From Desulfuromonadales bacterium (lineage in GTDB: Bacteria > Desulfobacterota > Desulfuromonadia > Desulfuromonadales > JACZKF01): a stretch of DNA of 10,490 nt. The notes beneath the pieces are model-generated. The model saw nothing but the letters and a program-made list of their open reading frames with translations. It was not told the origin of the DNA and did no database searches. Both the position numbers and the translations under genes were made by a program. The stretch lies in assembly GCA_014860175.1 (NCBI GenBank), contig JACZKF010000588.1, positions 1 through 10,490 of the forward strand. Direction: 5' to 3'. Shown in pieces: positions 1 through 5,914 of this stretch; the first letter of the stretch is position 1, and the number at the start of each line of letters is the position of its first letter.

Positions 1-1358
1 GCCATGAAGCGGTTTTCGGACTTGAAGGGGATGGTGTCGAGACGCGGCGACTTCTTCTCTTCTTCTCCCCGCGTCAGGCCGGCCTTGCGCCCGAGGACGA
101 CCATCGCCCCTTCGGTCGGCTGGCCGTCGATGCGCCATTCGCCGCTCGCCTCGTCCTGCAGCAGCCGGGCGTCGCTGCACAGCAGCGCGGTCCGTACCAG
201 CTCGGCGGCCTGGGGAAGGTCAGCGAGGGAGACCGGCTGGTCGTCGCGGCGCAGCTCCCCTTGCGGCTGGTAGCCGGTGCCGGTGACGGCGAGGAGCTCG
301 CCGGTAGTGGCGATCCGCTTGACCGTCATTTCGTTGCGGGTCAGGGTGCCGGTCTTGTCCGAGCAGATGACGGTCACCGAGCCGAGAGTCTCCACCGCCG
401 GCAGCCGGCGGATGATGGCATGGCGCCTGGCCATGGTCTGCACCCCGAGCGCCAGGGTGATGGTCATCACCGCCGGCAGCCCCTCCGGGATCGCCGCCAC
501 CGCCAGGCTCACCACGATCATCAGCATCTGCCCCGGCGGGTAGCCCCGGACGAAGACGCCGAGGAGAAAGACCACCACCCCCAACGCCAGAATGGCCCCC
601 GAGAGCCAGCGGCCGAAGCGGTCCATCTTGCGCAGCAGGGGGGTGGTCAGCTCCTCGACCTCCGCCACCAGCCGGCCGATGCGGCCGATCTCGCTGCGAT
701 CCCCGGTCGCCACCACCACCCCCACCAGGGTGCCGCTGGTCAGGAGGGTGCCGGAATAGGCCATGCACTGTCGGTCGCCGATAGCCGCCTCGGCCTCCAC
801 CGGCTCCGGCGATTTGGGGACCGGCTCCGACTCGCCGGTCAGCATCGCCTCTTCGACCAGCACGTCCCTGACCTCGAGCAGCCGCAAATCGGCCGGTACC
901 TTGCCGCCGGTCTTCAGCAGGACGATGTCGCCGGGGACCAGCTCTTCGGCATCGATGGTCCACTCGCCGCCGTCGCGGCGCACTTTCGCCTCCAGCGACA
1001 GCATCCGGCGGATCGACTCCAGGGCCTGTTCGGCTTTCCCTTCCTGGAAAAAACCGATGACGGCGATGATCAGCACCACCGCCACGATCACCCACATGTC
1101 GATCCATTCGCCCAGCACGCCGGAGACCACCGCCGCGGCCAGCAGGATGTAGATCAGGATATTGTTGAACTGGGCGAGGAAGCGGGCGAGGGGGCCGGGC
1201 CCCTTTTCCTGGCGCAGGCGGTTGGGGCCGTATTCTACCAGCCGTTGCCGGACCTGCTCCTCGGTCAGCCCGCCGCGGTCGCTCTGCAGCGTGTGCAGTA
1301 CCTCCTCTGCCGGCAGGGTGTGCCAGGGGGGAAGGTCGGAATTTTGAGTGTTTGCCAT
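1..1358 (-). CDS. P2-type cation-transporting P-type ATPase, N-terminal part (cut by window edge)
   Basis: Inner-membrane pump that couples ATP hydrolysis to cation transport. I translated 452 residues from the ATG at 1356-1358; the frame is still open at base 1. Visible parts in order: cation-ATPase N-terminal domain (about 12-60), two membrane segments (about 64-105), actuator domain with TGES at 174-177, two further membrane segments (about 250-300) with PEGLP at 291-295, and the phosphorylation motif DKTGTLT with Asp334. PEGLP, rather than CPC/CPx, and the lack of an N-terminal metal-binding domain point to the P2 (Ca/Mn/Na/K-like) group and against P1B heavy-metal pumps. The substrate cannot be fixed because membrane segments 5-6 lie outside the window. 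An AAAGGA lies 6 nt before the start. The gene diverges from the cyclase gene. Long open frames on either strand here are shadows. Confidence 0.93.
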   Translation of the reverse strand, partial: MANTQNSDLPPWHTLPAEEVLHTLQSDRGGLTEEQVRQRLVEYGPNRLRQEKGPGPLARFLAQFNNILIYILLAAAVVSGVLGEWIDMWVIVAVVLIIAVIGFFQEGKAEQALESIRRMLSLEAKVRRDGGEWTIDAEELVPGDIVLLKTGGKVPADLRLLEVRDVLVEEAMLTGESEPVPKSPEPVEAEAAIGDRQCMAYSGTLLTSGTLVGVVVATGDRSEIGRIGRLVAEVEELTTPLLRKMDRFGRWLSGAILALGVVVFLLGVFVRGYPPGQMLMIVVSLAVAAIPEGLPAVMTITLALGVQTMARRHAIIRRLPAVETLGSVTVICSDKTGTLTRNEMTVKRIATTGELLAVTGTGYQPQGELRRDDQPVSLADLPQAAELVRTALLCSDARLLQDEASGEWRIDGQPTEGAMVVLGRKAGLTRGEEEKKSPRLDTIPFKSENRFM

Positions 1359-1481
1359 GCGCTATCCTTTGTCGGAGGTCGCTCAGGCAAAGAGTACCAT
1401 GGAAGGGCGGGGGCACCACCGCGGCCCTTTCCCTTTGGCGGCGGCCTTCGGGGCAACCTTCCATCCCCTCGTTTGGGCCGT

Positions 1482-1510
1482 ATAATATGGGTTTTTACAT
1501 TTATGGTTAA
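1482..1510 (-). promoter_or_regulatory. Likely sigma70-type promoter of the P-type ATPase gene
   Basis: On the minus strand TTAACC (1505-1510) is followed after 17 nt by TATTAT (1482-1487), matching 4/6 and 5/6 of the consensus. Transcription would begin near 1475, giving a GC-rich leader of about 115 nt. It overlaps the promoter for the divergent cyclase gene, so the two may exclude each other. Confidence 0.5.
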
Positions 1511-1522
1511 TTAGTGTAGAAT
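1494..1522 (+). promoter_or_regulatory. Likely sigma70-type promoter of the diguanylate cyclase gene
   Basis: TTTACA (1494-1499) and TAGAAT (1517-1522) are separated by exactly 17 nt, each matching 5/6 of the consensus. The start site would be near 1529, about 47 nt before the ATG at 1576. A perfect TATAAT also occurs at 1481-1486 but has no good -35 box for this strand. Confidence 0.6.
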
Positions 1523-1575
1523 CAGGTCGATTGTCAGCGCCACGCAGGATACAGGCGGTTATCCGAGGGGAGCGC

Positions 1576-3468
1576 ATGGCTGGCAAAGTCAAATTTCGGG
1601 TGTTTGTCTGGCTGCAGGCGAGCCTGGTGATTCTCTACCTGCTCGGGTCGATCTTTCTGGTGGCGCTCACCCATGCCAGCCTGCGGCAGCAGGCTCTGAG
1701 CGAGGCCGAAAGCGTCGCCGGGGTGATCCTCGAGCGCAACCTGGCCATCCACGCCTACTTGAACCAGCGGCTGAAGCCGAGCGTCTTCCCTCTTGCCGAG
1801 GGGGAAGACGCGAGTTACTTCGATCCGACCTGGATGTCCTCCACTTACGCCCTTCGACAGATCGAACAGTCTATCGCGCAGCAAGTCGCCCACTCCTACT
1901 TCTACAAGGAGTGCGCCATTGATGCCCGCAGTCCCGAGAACGAGGCGGACGATTTCGAGCGGGCTTTCATCGAAGAGCTCAACCGCTCCCCGGAGCTGCG
2001 GACCCGGTCGGCCATCCGGACCCTGGATGGGGAACGCTTCTTGGCCGTCCTGCATCGGGGCGAGACGATGGCCAAAGGGTGCCTGCGCTGCCACAGCACA
2101 CCCCAACGGGCCCCCGCCGCAATGGTCGGCATCTACGGTCCGCAGCGCAGCTTCCACCGCCAGGCAGGGGAGGTGGTGTCGGCCGTCTCCATCCGCATCC
2201 CGCTGGATGAAACCTTCCGTCGCGCCGATCTCATCGCCATCCGACTCTCCACCGTGCTGTTTGTCACCCTGATTGTCATTCTGGCTCTACACTCGCTTTT
2301 CACTCACCGGCTGATCGTCCTCCCGCTGAAGCGGCTGCGTCAGCAGGCGATGCTCATCTCTTACGACCCCGAACATCTGGGCGAGACCATCCCCATGCCC
2401 CGGGGGAAGGAGCTGGGCGAGGTGACCCGGGGGTTCAACATCATGTCAGAGAGCTTGCGGCGCCAGCACGATCACCTCCAGGAACTGGTCGACGCCCGCA
2501 CCCGTGAGCTGGGGGAGGTCAACCGCCATCAGCATGAGGACATCCGCCGCCGGGAGAAGGCCGAGAAGACGCTGGCCGGATTGCTGCAGCAGAACGAGAA
2601 GATCCTCGCCACCGCCCGGGACGGCATATTCGGTCTGGCCAGCGACGGGCGGGTGACGTTCACCAACCCGGCGGCGGAAGCCATGACCGGATGGAGCCGG
2701 GCGGAACTCCTCGGCCGCAACCACCATCAGCTGATCCATCACTCGGACGCCAGCGGTGCGCCGTATCCGATCTCGGCCTGCCCGGTGCACGCCTGCCTGC
2801 GGGAGGGGGCGGTGTTCCACCTGGTCGAGGAGACCTTCTGGCACCGCGACGGCACCCCCTTCCCGGTGGAAATCAGCTGCGCCCCGATCAGCGACGGAGA
2901 AACCATTCAGGGGGCCGTCATCACCTTCCGGGACATCACCGAGCGCAAACGGCATGAAGACCGGGTCAGGCAGATGGCTTTTTACGATCATCTCACCGGC
3001 CTTCCCAATCGGACCCTTCTGTATGAGCGGCTCGCCCAGGCGACCTCCATGACTCGGCGCGACGGCAGCTGCCTGGCGCTCCTCTATCTCGATCTGGACA
3101 ATTTCAAAGCGATCAACGACCGCCTCGGCCACGCCGCCGGCGACCAGCTGCTGCGGGTCCTCTCCACCCGCCTGCGCGATACCCTGCGTCAGGCCGATAC
3201 CGTGGCCCGCGTCGGAGGCGATGAATTTGTCTGTTTCGGGTTCGTCCCCGGCAAAGAGGAGGCTGAATGCCTGGCCCGGAAAATTCTCCAACAGCTCCAG
3301 CTCCCGGTCGATCTCGACGGGACCCTGGTCCAGACCACGGCCAGCATCGGCATTGCGGTTTTTCCTGACGATGGGGAGTCTTTGGAGGAGCTGCTGAAGA
3401 AGGCCGACGAGGCGATGTATGCGGCCAAGGAGCGGGGAAGAAACACCAGCGTGTTTCATCAGGGGTGA
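1576..3468 (+). CDS. Membrane diguanylate cyclase with periplasmic heme (Tll0287-like) sensor, HAMP, PAS and GGDEF domains
   Basis: 630-residue sensor enzyme predicted to make cyclic di-GMP from two GTP. Domain order: membrane segment about 9-31; periplasmic domain about 32-220 resembling the Tll0287/DUF3365 family, with the covalent-heme motif CLRCH at 169-173; second membrane segment about 221-243; HAMP about 244-298; a predicted coiled coil to about 340; PAS about 337-453; GGDEF domain about 462-625. The active-site motif GGDEF is intact at 547-551, and RQAD at 538-541, five residues earlier, is a complete inhibitory I-site, so the enzyme is probably active and limited by product. There is no EAL domain. 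I chose the ATG at 1576, preceded by GAGGGGAG; an upstream TTG at 1531 lies at the predicted transcription start. The single c-type heme suggests redox or small-ligand sensing; the actual signal is unknown. Confidence 0.93.
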   Translation: MAGKVKFRVFVWLQASLVILYLLGSIFLVALTHASLRQQALSEAESVAGVILERNLAIHAYLNQRLKPSVFPLAEGEDASYFDPTWMSSTYALRQIEQSIAQQVAHSYFYKECAIDARSPENEADDFERAFIEELNRSPELRTRSAIRTLDGERFLAVLHRGETMAKGCLRCHSTPQRAPAAMVGIYGPQRSFHRQAGEVVSAVSIRIPLDETFRRADLIAIRLSTVLFVTLIVILALHSLFTHRLIVLPLKRLRQQAMLISYDPEHLGETIPMPRGKELGEVTRGFNIMSESLRRQHDHLQELVDARTRELGEVNRHQHEDIRRREKAEKTLAGLLQQNEKILATARDGIFGLASDGRVTFTNPAAEAMTGWSRAELLGRNHHQLIHHSDASGAPYPISACPVHACLREGAVFHLVEETFWHRDGTPFPVEISCAPISDGETIQGAVITFRDITERKRHEDRVRQMAFYDHLTGLPNRTLLYERLAQATSMTRRDGSCLALLYLDLDNFKAINDRLGHAAGDQLLRVLSTRLRDTLRQADTVARVGGDEFVCFGFVPGKEEAECLARKILQQLQLPVDLDGTLVQTTASIGIAVFPDDGESLEELLKKADEAMYAAKERGRNTSVFHQG

Positions 3469-3479
3469 CGGTGATTTCT

Positions 3480-3553
3480 GTAGGGATACCCCTTGTGGGT
3501 ATCCGGGGTGGACGGTGAACCCATAACCGGGCACCCGCAAGGGGTGCCCCTAC
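3480..3553. repeat. Pair of inverted REP-like palindromes in the convergent gap
   Basis: Two 27-nt units lie head to head: copy 1 at 3480-3506 on the plus strand and copy 2 at 3527-3553 on the minus strand. They agree at 22 of 27 positions. Each forms a perfect 8-bp hairpin with a 5-nt loop: GGATACCC/GGGTATCC (3484-3504) and GGGCACCC/GGGTGCCC (3529-3549). Four of the five differences are paired, compensatory changes, the fifth is in the loop. There is no run of T after either stem, so these are not ordinary intrinsic terminators. The arrangement resembles REP/BIME elements. Copy 2 includes the stop codon of the HAD gene. Confidence 0.75.
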
Positions 3554-4332
3554 GGGGACCCCGCCCACCACGCCGGGAACTCCGCCACCGAACCGAGCAC
3601 CGCATCCGGCCGGATATCCAGCTGCAGATCGCCCGGCCGGAATTTGCCGGTGCGCACCAGGATCCCCTGTATCCCGGCTTTCTGCGCCCCCTCCACGTCC
3701 CCGCGGATGTCGTCGCCGACCATCACCGTCTCCCCGGGAGCGCTTCCCGCCAGTTGCAGCGCCGCATGGAAAAAGGGGGCCGCCGGCTTGCCGAGGATGG
3801 TCGCCCGCACGTCCGTGGCGTATTCGAGGGCGACGACGAAGGGGCCGACATCGAGGCGCAGACCGTCGGCAGCGTGCCAGTAACGGGTCATGCCGAGGGC
3901 GATCAGGGGGGGCGGATCGGCGGTCAGGAGGAGGCGAAAGGCGCGGTTGAGGGTGGAGAAGTCCCATTCCCGGCCGAGATCGCCGACCAGGACGGCGCCG
4001 GTACTCTCAGCGTCGTCGGAGGCGATGGAAATCTCCCGGAAATCATCCCGGGTCGACCGGGGGACGAAGAGGGCCGCATCGTGAATCCCCTGCTCCTGCA
4101 GCCAGCGAACTGCCACCATCGCCGGGGTCAGGATCCGCGCCTCTTCGATCGGCAGCCCCATGGCCGCCAGCCGTGCCGCGAGGTCGGCGCGGGAGCGGGA
4201 GGTGGTGTTGGTCAAGTAAAGATGCGGGATCCTCTCCTGCCGGCACCACGCCGCCACCTCCGCGGCGCCGGGTACGGGCGTTTCTCCCTGGTAGAAGACG
4301 CCGTCGAGGTCGAAAAGAACGGCTTTGGGCAT
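3550..4332 (-). CDS. HAD-IIA family phosphatase, LHPP-like
   Basis: 260-residue cytoplasmic hydrolase of the haloacid dehalogenase superfamily, subfamily IIA (NagD-like). Motif I is DLDG at 8-11 (nucleophile Asp8, acid/base Asp10), motif II is the Thr of LTNTTS near 41, the conserved Lys182 is in GKP, and motif III is GDDIRGD at 206-212. The C-terminal half, with LDVGPF, ALEYA and VRTGKFRPGD, resembles the LHPP branch (phospholysine/phosphohistidine/pyrophosphate phosphatase) more than NagD. The true substrate is unknown. The ATG at 4330-4332 has an AGGAGG ribosome site; an earlier in-frame ATG at 4353 lies in the predicted -10 box and is unlikely. The TAG stop lies inside a REP-like repeat. 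The gene appears to be transcribed alone, downstream of the tRNA-Sec terminator. Confidence 0.9.
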   Translation of the reverse strand: MPKAVLFDLDGVFYQGETPVPGAAEVAAWCRQERIPHLYLTNTTSRSRADLAARLAAMGLPIEEARILTPAMVAVRWLQEQGIHDAALFVPRSTRDDFREISIASDDAESTGAVLVGDLGREWDFSTLNRAFRLLLTADPPPLIALGMTRYWHAADGLRLDVGPFVVALEYATDVRATILGKPAAPFFHAALQLAGSAPGETVMVGDDIRGDVEGAQKAGIQGILVRTGKFRPGDLQLDIRPDAVLGSVAEFPAWWAGSP

Positions 4333-4351
4333 CGCCTTTCCTCCTGGATAC

Positions 4352-4360
4352 ATTGTAGCA
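4352..4360 (-). promoter_or_regulatory. Extended -10 promoter of the HAD phosphatase gene
   Basis: The minus strand reads TGC followed by TACAAT (5/6), an extended -10 element. Only a weak -35 (TTTCCC, 16-nt spacing) is present, as is common with extended -10 promoters. Transcription would start near 4345, just before the AGGAGG and the ATG at 4332. Confidence 0.45.
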
Positions 4361-4395
4361 ACAAGCGGCGCTTGGGAAACTCCCGGACAAACGAC

Positions 4396-4419
4396 AAAAA
4401 ACCCGCCTGTTCAGCGGGT
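4396..4419 (-). terminator. Intrinsic terminator after tRNA-Sec
   Basis: On the minus strand a 6-bp stem (ACCCGC/GCGGGT, 7-nt loop) runs directly into six T residues (4396-4401). It lies 34 nt past the CCA end of tRNA-Sec and separates it from the HAD gene. Confidence 0.8.
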
Positions 4420-4453
4420 CTGTCGGTGAATGCCGGGTTGTAAGGAAGGAATT

Positions 4454-4549
4454 TGGCGGGAGTAGATGAGAATCGAACTCACCAGGGACGGGATACGCCC
4501 CCCACCGGTTTTGAAGACCGGGCGCGTCACCAGAGCACGAACTACTCCC
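4454..4549 (-). tRNA. selC: tRNA-Sec (anticodon TCA)
   Basis: A 96-nt selenocysteine tRNA that decodes UGA when a SECIS element and SelB are present. Features seen: an 8-bp acceptor stem (GGGAGTAG at 4542-4549 with CTACTCCC at 4458-4465), discriminator G and an encoded CCA (4454-4456). The anticodon stem is CCGGT/ACCGG around the loop CTTCAAA, with anticodon TCA at 4512-4514. The variable arm is long (6-bp stem GGGGCG/CGTCCC with one wobble pair), and the T loop is TTCGATT. The 8-bp acceptor and long variable arm are the marks of bacterial tRNA-Sec and exclude an ordinary suppressor tRNA. The D stem appears to contain one C-A mismatch. It is followed by an intrinsic terminator and preceded by a small ORF with no terminator between, so both may share a transcript. 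Its presence implies selenoproteins elsewhere in the genome. Confidence 0.96.
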
Positions 4550-4613
4550 GCGGTGATCAGCGCCGACACCTTAGCATGCCTTCAAAGCCGGTGCAACAGC
4601 AGGTAGCGGGGGC

Positions 4614-4781
4614 TCAGACGGCGGGGAGCTCCCGGTCGAGATCCTGTTCGATGGTGACGCCGGAGAAGGTGATGTTGGCCTTATAGGGGCGAGCGGGATC
4701 GATGCCGAGGGCTCGCATCATCCGGCTGACATCCCGGGGATTGCGACCGCTGATCTGATCGAGAGAAAGATTGATTCGCAT
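4614..4781 (-). CDS. Small 55-residue protein upstream of tRNA-Sec, unrecognised
   Basis: I do not recognise this protein. The ATG at 4779-4781 is preceded by AGGAG with about 8 nt spacing, and a sigma70-like promoter lies at 4820-4848. The product begins MRINLSLDQISG and ends DLDRELPAV, then TGA. It is soluble, with no membrane segment, no signal peptide and no cysteine. Codon use in the second half is GC-rich at third positions like its neighbours, which supports real coding, although the DNA just upstream is strongly AT-rich. The gene ends 64 nt before the 5' end of tRNA-Sec on the same strand with no terminator between, so it probably heads the tRNA-Sec transcript. A role in selenium metabolism is only suggested by position. 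It could also be a chance ORF. Confidence 0.6.
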   Translation of the reverse strand: MRINLSLDQISGRNPRDVSRMMRALGIDPARPYKANITFSGVTIEQDLDRELPAV

Positions 4782-4819
4782 GAGTGGATCTCCTGAGAAT
4801 AGCGATAGAGCACGCTAAA

Positions 4820-4848
4820 AATATAACACAGTGTTTTAAAAAATTCAA
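4820..4848 (-). promoter_or_regulatory. Sigma70-type promoter for the small ORF and probably tRNA-Sec
   Basis: TTGAAT (4843-4848) and TATATT (4820-4825) on the minus strand are 17 nt apart, matching 4/6 and 5/6 of the consensus, within AT-rich DNA. An 11-bp palindrome, AACAC-A-GTGTT (4825-4835), overlaps the -10 edge and spacer and could be an operator; that part is speculative. Confidence 0.6.
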
Positions 4849-4901
4849 CAAGAGGATAGTTTTTATTCTAATTATTTGAAAAATCATTGATATGGGGTTA
4901 T

Positions 4902-4940
4902 AAAAAACAAGGCCGCCCGGGATTAAAACGGGCGGCCTTG
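4902..4940 (-). terminator. Strong intrinsic terminator of yedF
   Basis: A perfect 12-bp stem (4908-4919 with 4929-4940, 9-nt loop) is followed on the minus strand by six T residues (4902-4907). It begins about 20 nt after the yedF stop codon and isolates yedF from the small ORF and tRNA-Sec unit. Confidence 0.92.
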
Positions 4941-4960
4941 GGGCTTTGGCAAGGGGCGGA

Positions 4961-5545
4961 TCAGGGGCGGATGGTGCGTCCGGCCTGGCGCAGGGTTTCG
5001 GCGATAGCGAGCATGTTGCTCACCCGGCCGATGGCCAGCTGGTCCTTGAGGTGAAAGTAGTCGAGGCACAAGCCGCAGGAGGCGATATCGGCGCCGAGAC
5101 AGGCAAGCTTCTCCAGCGCCTCGAGGGCATCCGAACCGGCGCTGGTGAGTTTGACCCCGGCATTGACGAAAAGGAGAATGTCGGGAGGGGATACGAGTTC
5201 GGTGAGGGTGAAAAGAAAGTTCTTCATCAGCAGCCGCCCCAGTTCGTCACTGCCGTTGCCCATCGCATCGGAGGCGACGAACACCACTGTCTTGCCTGAC
5301 ACCGGCAGCTCTGGCGCCAGGGTGACGGTTTCGCCAGCGGGGGTGAGCTCGAGGGCATACCCCCCCTCGGAGGAGTTCTCGCTGACCTGATACCCCTGGT
5401 TTTCGGCCAGCCGAGTGACGTTCTCCCGGGCAATTTCGTCGGCGACCAGCACTTTGAGTGGCTGGCCCGGGTGGGCCAGAAGGTGTTTGCGCACCTCCAC
5501 CACCGGGTGCGGGCACTGGAAAGCGCGGCAGTCGAGTATTTCCAT
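4961..5545 (-). CDS. yedF: YedF-type selenium metabolism protein (TusA-like plus DsrE-like domains)
   Basis: 194-residue cytoplasmic protein. The N-terminal 75 residues form a TusA/SirA-like sulfur-carrier domain with the hallmark CPHP at 11-14, Cys11 being the predicted persulfide or perselenide carrier; Cys6 lies nearby. The C-terminal part (about 85-194) is DsrE-like, with SDAMGNGSDELGRLLMKNF at 92-110 and a CGLC motif at 157-160, as in the two-domain family annotated as sulfurtransferase-like selenium metabolism protein YedF. That family co-occurs with selenium-using genes, and tRNA-Sec about 0.4 kb downstream fits. The exact reaction is not established; selenium or sulfur transfer is inferred. 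I chose the ATG at 5543-5545, which has AGGAG 9 nt upstream and starts at the conserved domain; the frame is open for 25 more codons upstream, but that stretch looks like leader. A strong terminator follows. Confidence 0.92.
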   Translation of the reverse strand: MEILDCRAFQCPHPVVEVRKHLLAHPGQPLKVLVADEIARENVTRLAENQGYQVSENSSEGGYALELTPAGETVTLAPELPVSGKTVVFVASDAMGNGSDELGRLLMKNFLFTLTELVSPPDILLFVNAGVKLTSAGSDALEALEKLACLGADIASCGLCLDYFHLKDQLAIGRVSNMLAIAETLRQAGRTIRP

Positions 5546-5627
5546 GGAAAGGCTCCTGGTTGATTGGGCGCTGGCAGGGCGCGGAGCGACCGCCGGGCGC
5601 ACTAGGGTCTTGGCCGGCATCTTCCGG

Positions 5628-5655
5628 TTGACAGACCGGGGGCCGGCATGATTAT
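5628..5655 (+). promoter_or_regulatory. Possible sigma70 promoter of the small lipoprotein gene
   Basis: A consensus TTGACA (5628-5633) is followed after 16 nt by GATTAT (5650-5655, 4/6). Transcription would begin near 5662, about 30 nt before the ATG at 5693. The -35 box sits in the loop of a 5-bp CCGGT/ACCGG hairpin. Confidence 0.45.
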
Positions 5656-5692
5656 CTCTGAAGCGTTATCCCCTGACCTGGAGGAATGATCG

Positions 5693-5914
5693 ATGCGCCG
5701 GATGTTTGCCGCTGCCGTCCTGATGATTGTATTGGCCCTGGCCGCTTGTACCGACCGCGCCCAGGAACTCTACCAGACGGCCCAGTTCGAGGAGCAGCAG
5801 TACAATCGCGAGCACGCTGCCAAGCTCTACCGGCAGATCATCGAGAGCTACCCCGATTCCCCTTACGCCGCCCAGGCGCGGGTCCGCTTGGCCGAACTGG
5901 AGCCGAAGCAGTAG
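5693..5914 (+). CDS. Small lipoprotein with one TPR-like helical hairpin
   Basis: 73 residues. The N-terminus is a lipoprotein signal peptide: MRRM, a hydrophobic stretch, then the lipobox LAAC with the modified cysteine at 19. The mature part of about 55 residues (LYQTAQFEEQQYNREHAAKL followed by YRQIIESYPDSPYAAQARVR) looks like one to one-and-a-half tetratricopeptide repeats of the BamD/YbgF type. The mature residue after the cysteine is Thr, not Asp, so outer-membrane sorting is expected if Lol rules apply. The ATG has GGAGG 8 nt upstream. It is far shorter than BamD (about 240 residues) and may act as a small scaffold or partner; the function is unknown. Its last 77 nt overlap the 3' end of rlmD on the other strand. 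Confidence 0.82.
   Translation: MRRMFAAAVLMIVLALAACTDRAQELYQTAQFEEQQYNREHAAKLYRQIIESYPDSPYAAQARVRLAELEPKQ

Noticed and set aside
1382..1394. CTCAGGCAAAGAG on the plus strand resembles the 3' core of a glycine riboswitch
   Set aside because: The required upstream aptamer parts are absent because the bases before it encode the ATPase N-terminus on the other strand, and no glycine gene follows.
220..1514. Long open frames on both strands, about 415 codons each, over the P-type ATPase region
   Set aside because: Their products are Gly/Arg/Pro-rich with no family motifs, while the third frame gives a complete P-type ATPase N-terminus with TGES, PEGLP and DKTGTLT. They are shadows of GC-rich coding.
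4557..4616. Possible selenocysteine read-through of the TGA ending the 55-residue ORF, close to tRNA-Sec
   Set aside because: The extension would be about 19 residues with no redox motif pattern such as CxxU, and I see no convincing SECIS-like hairpin with a GU loop just after the TGA.
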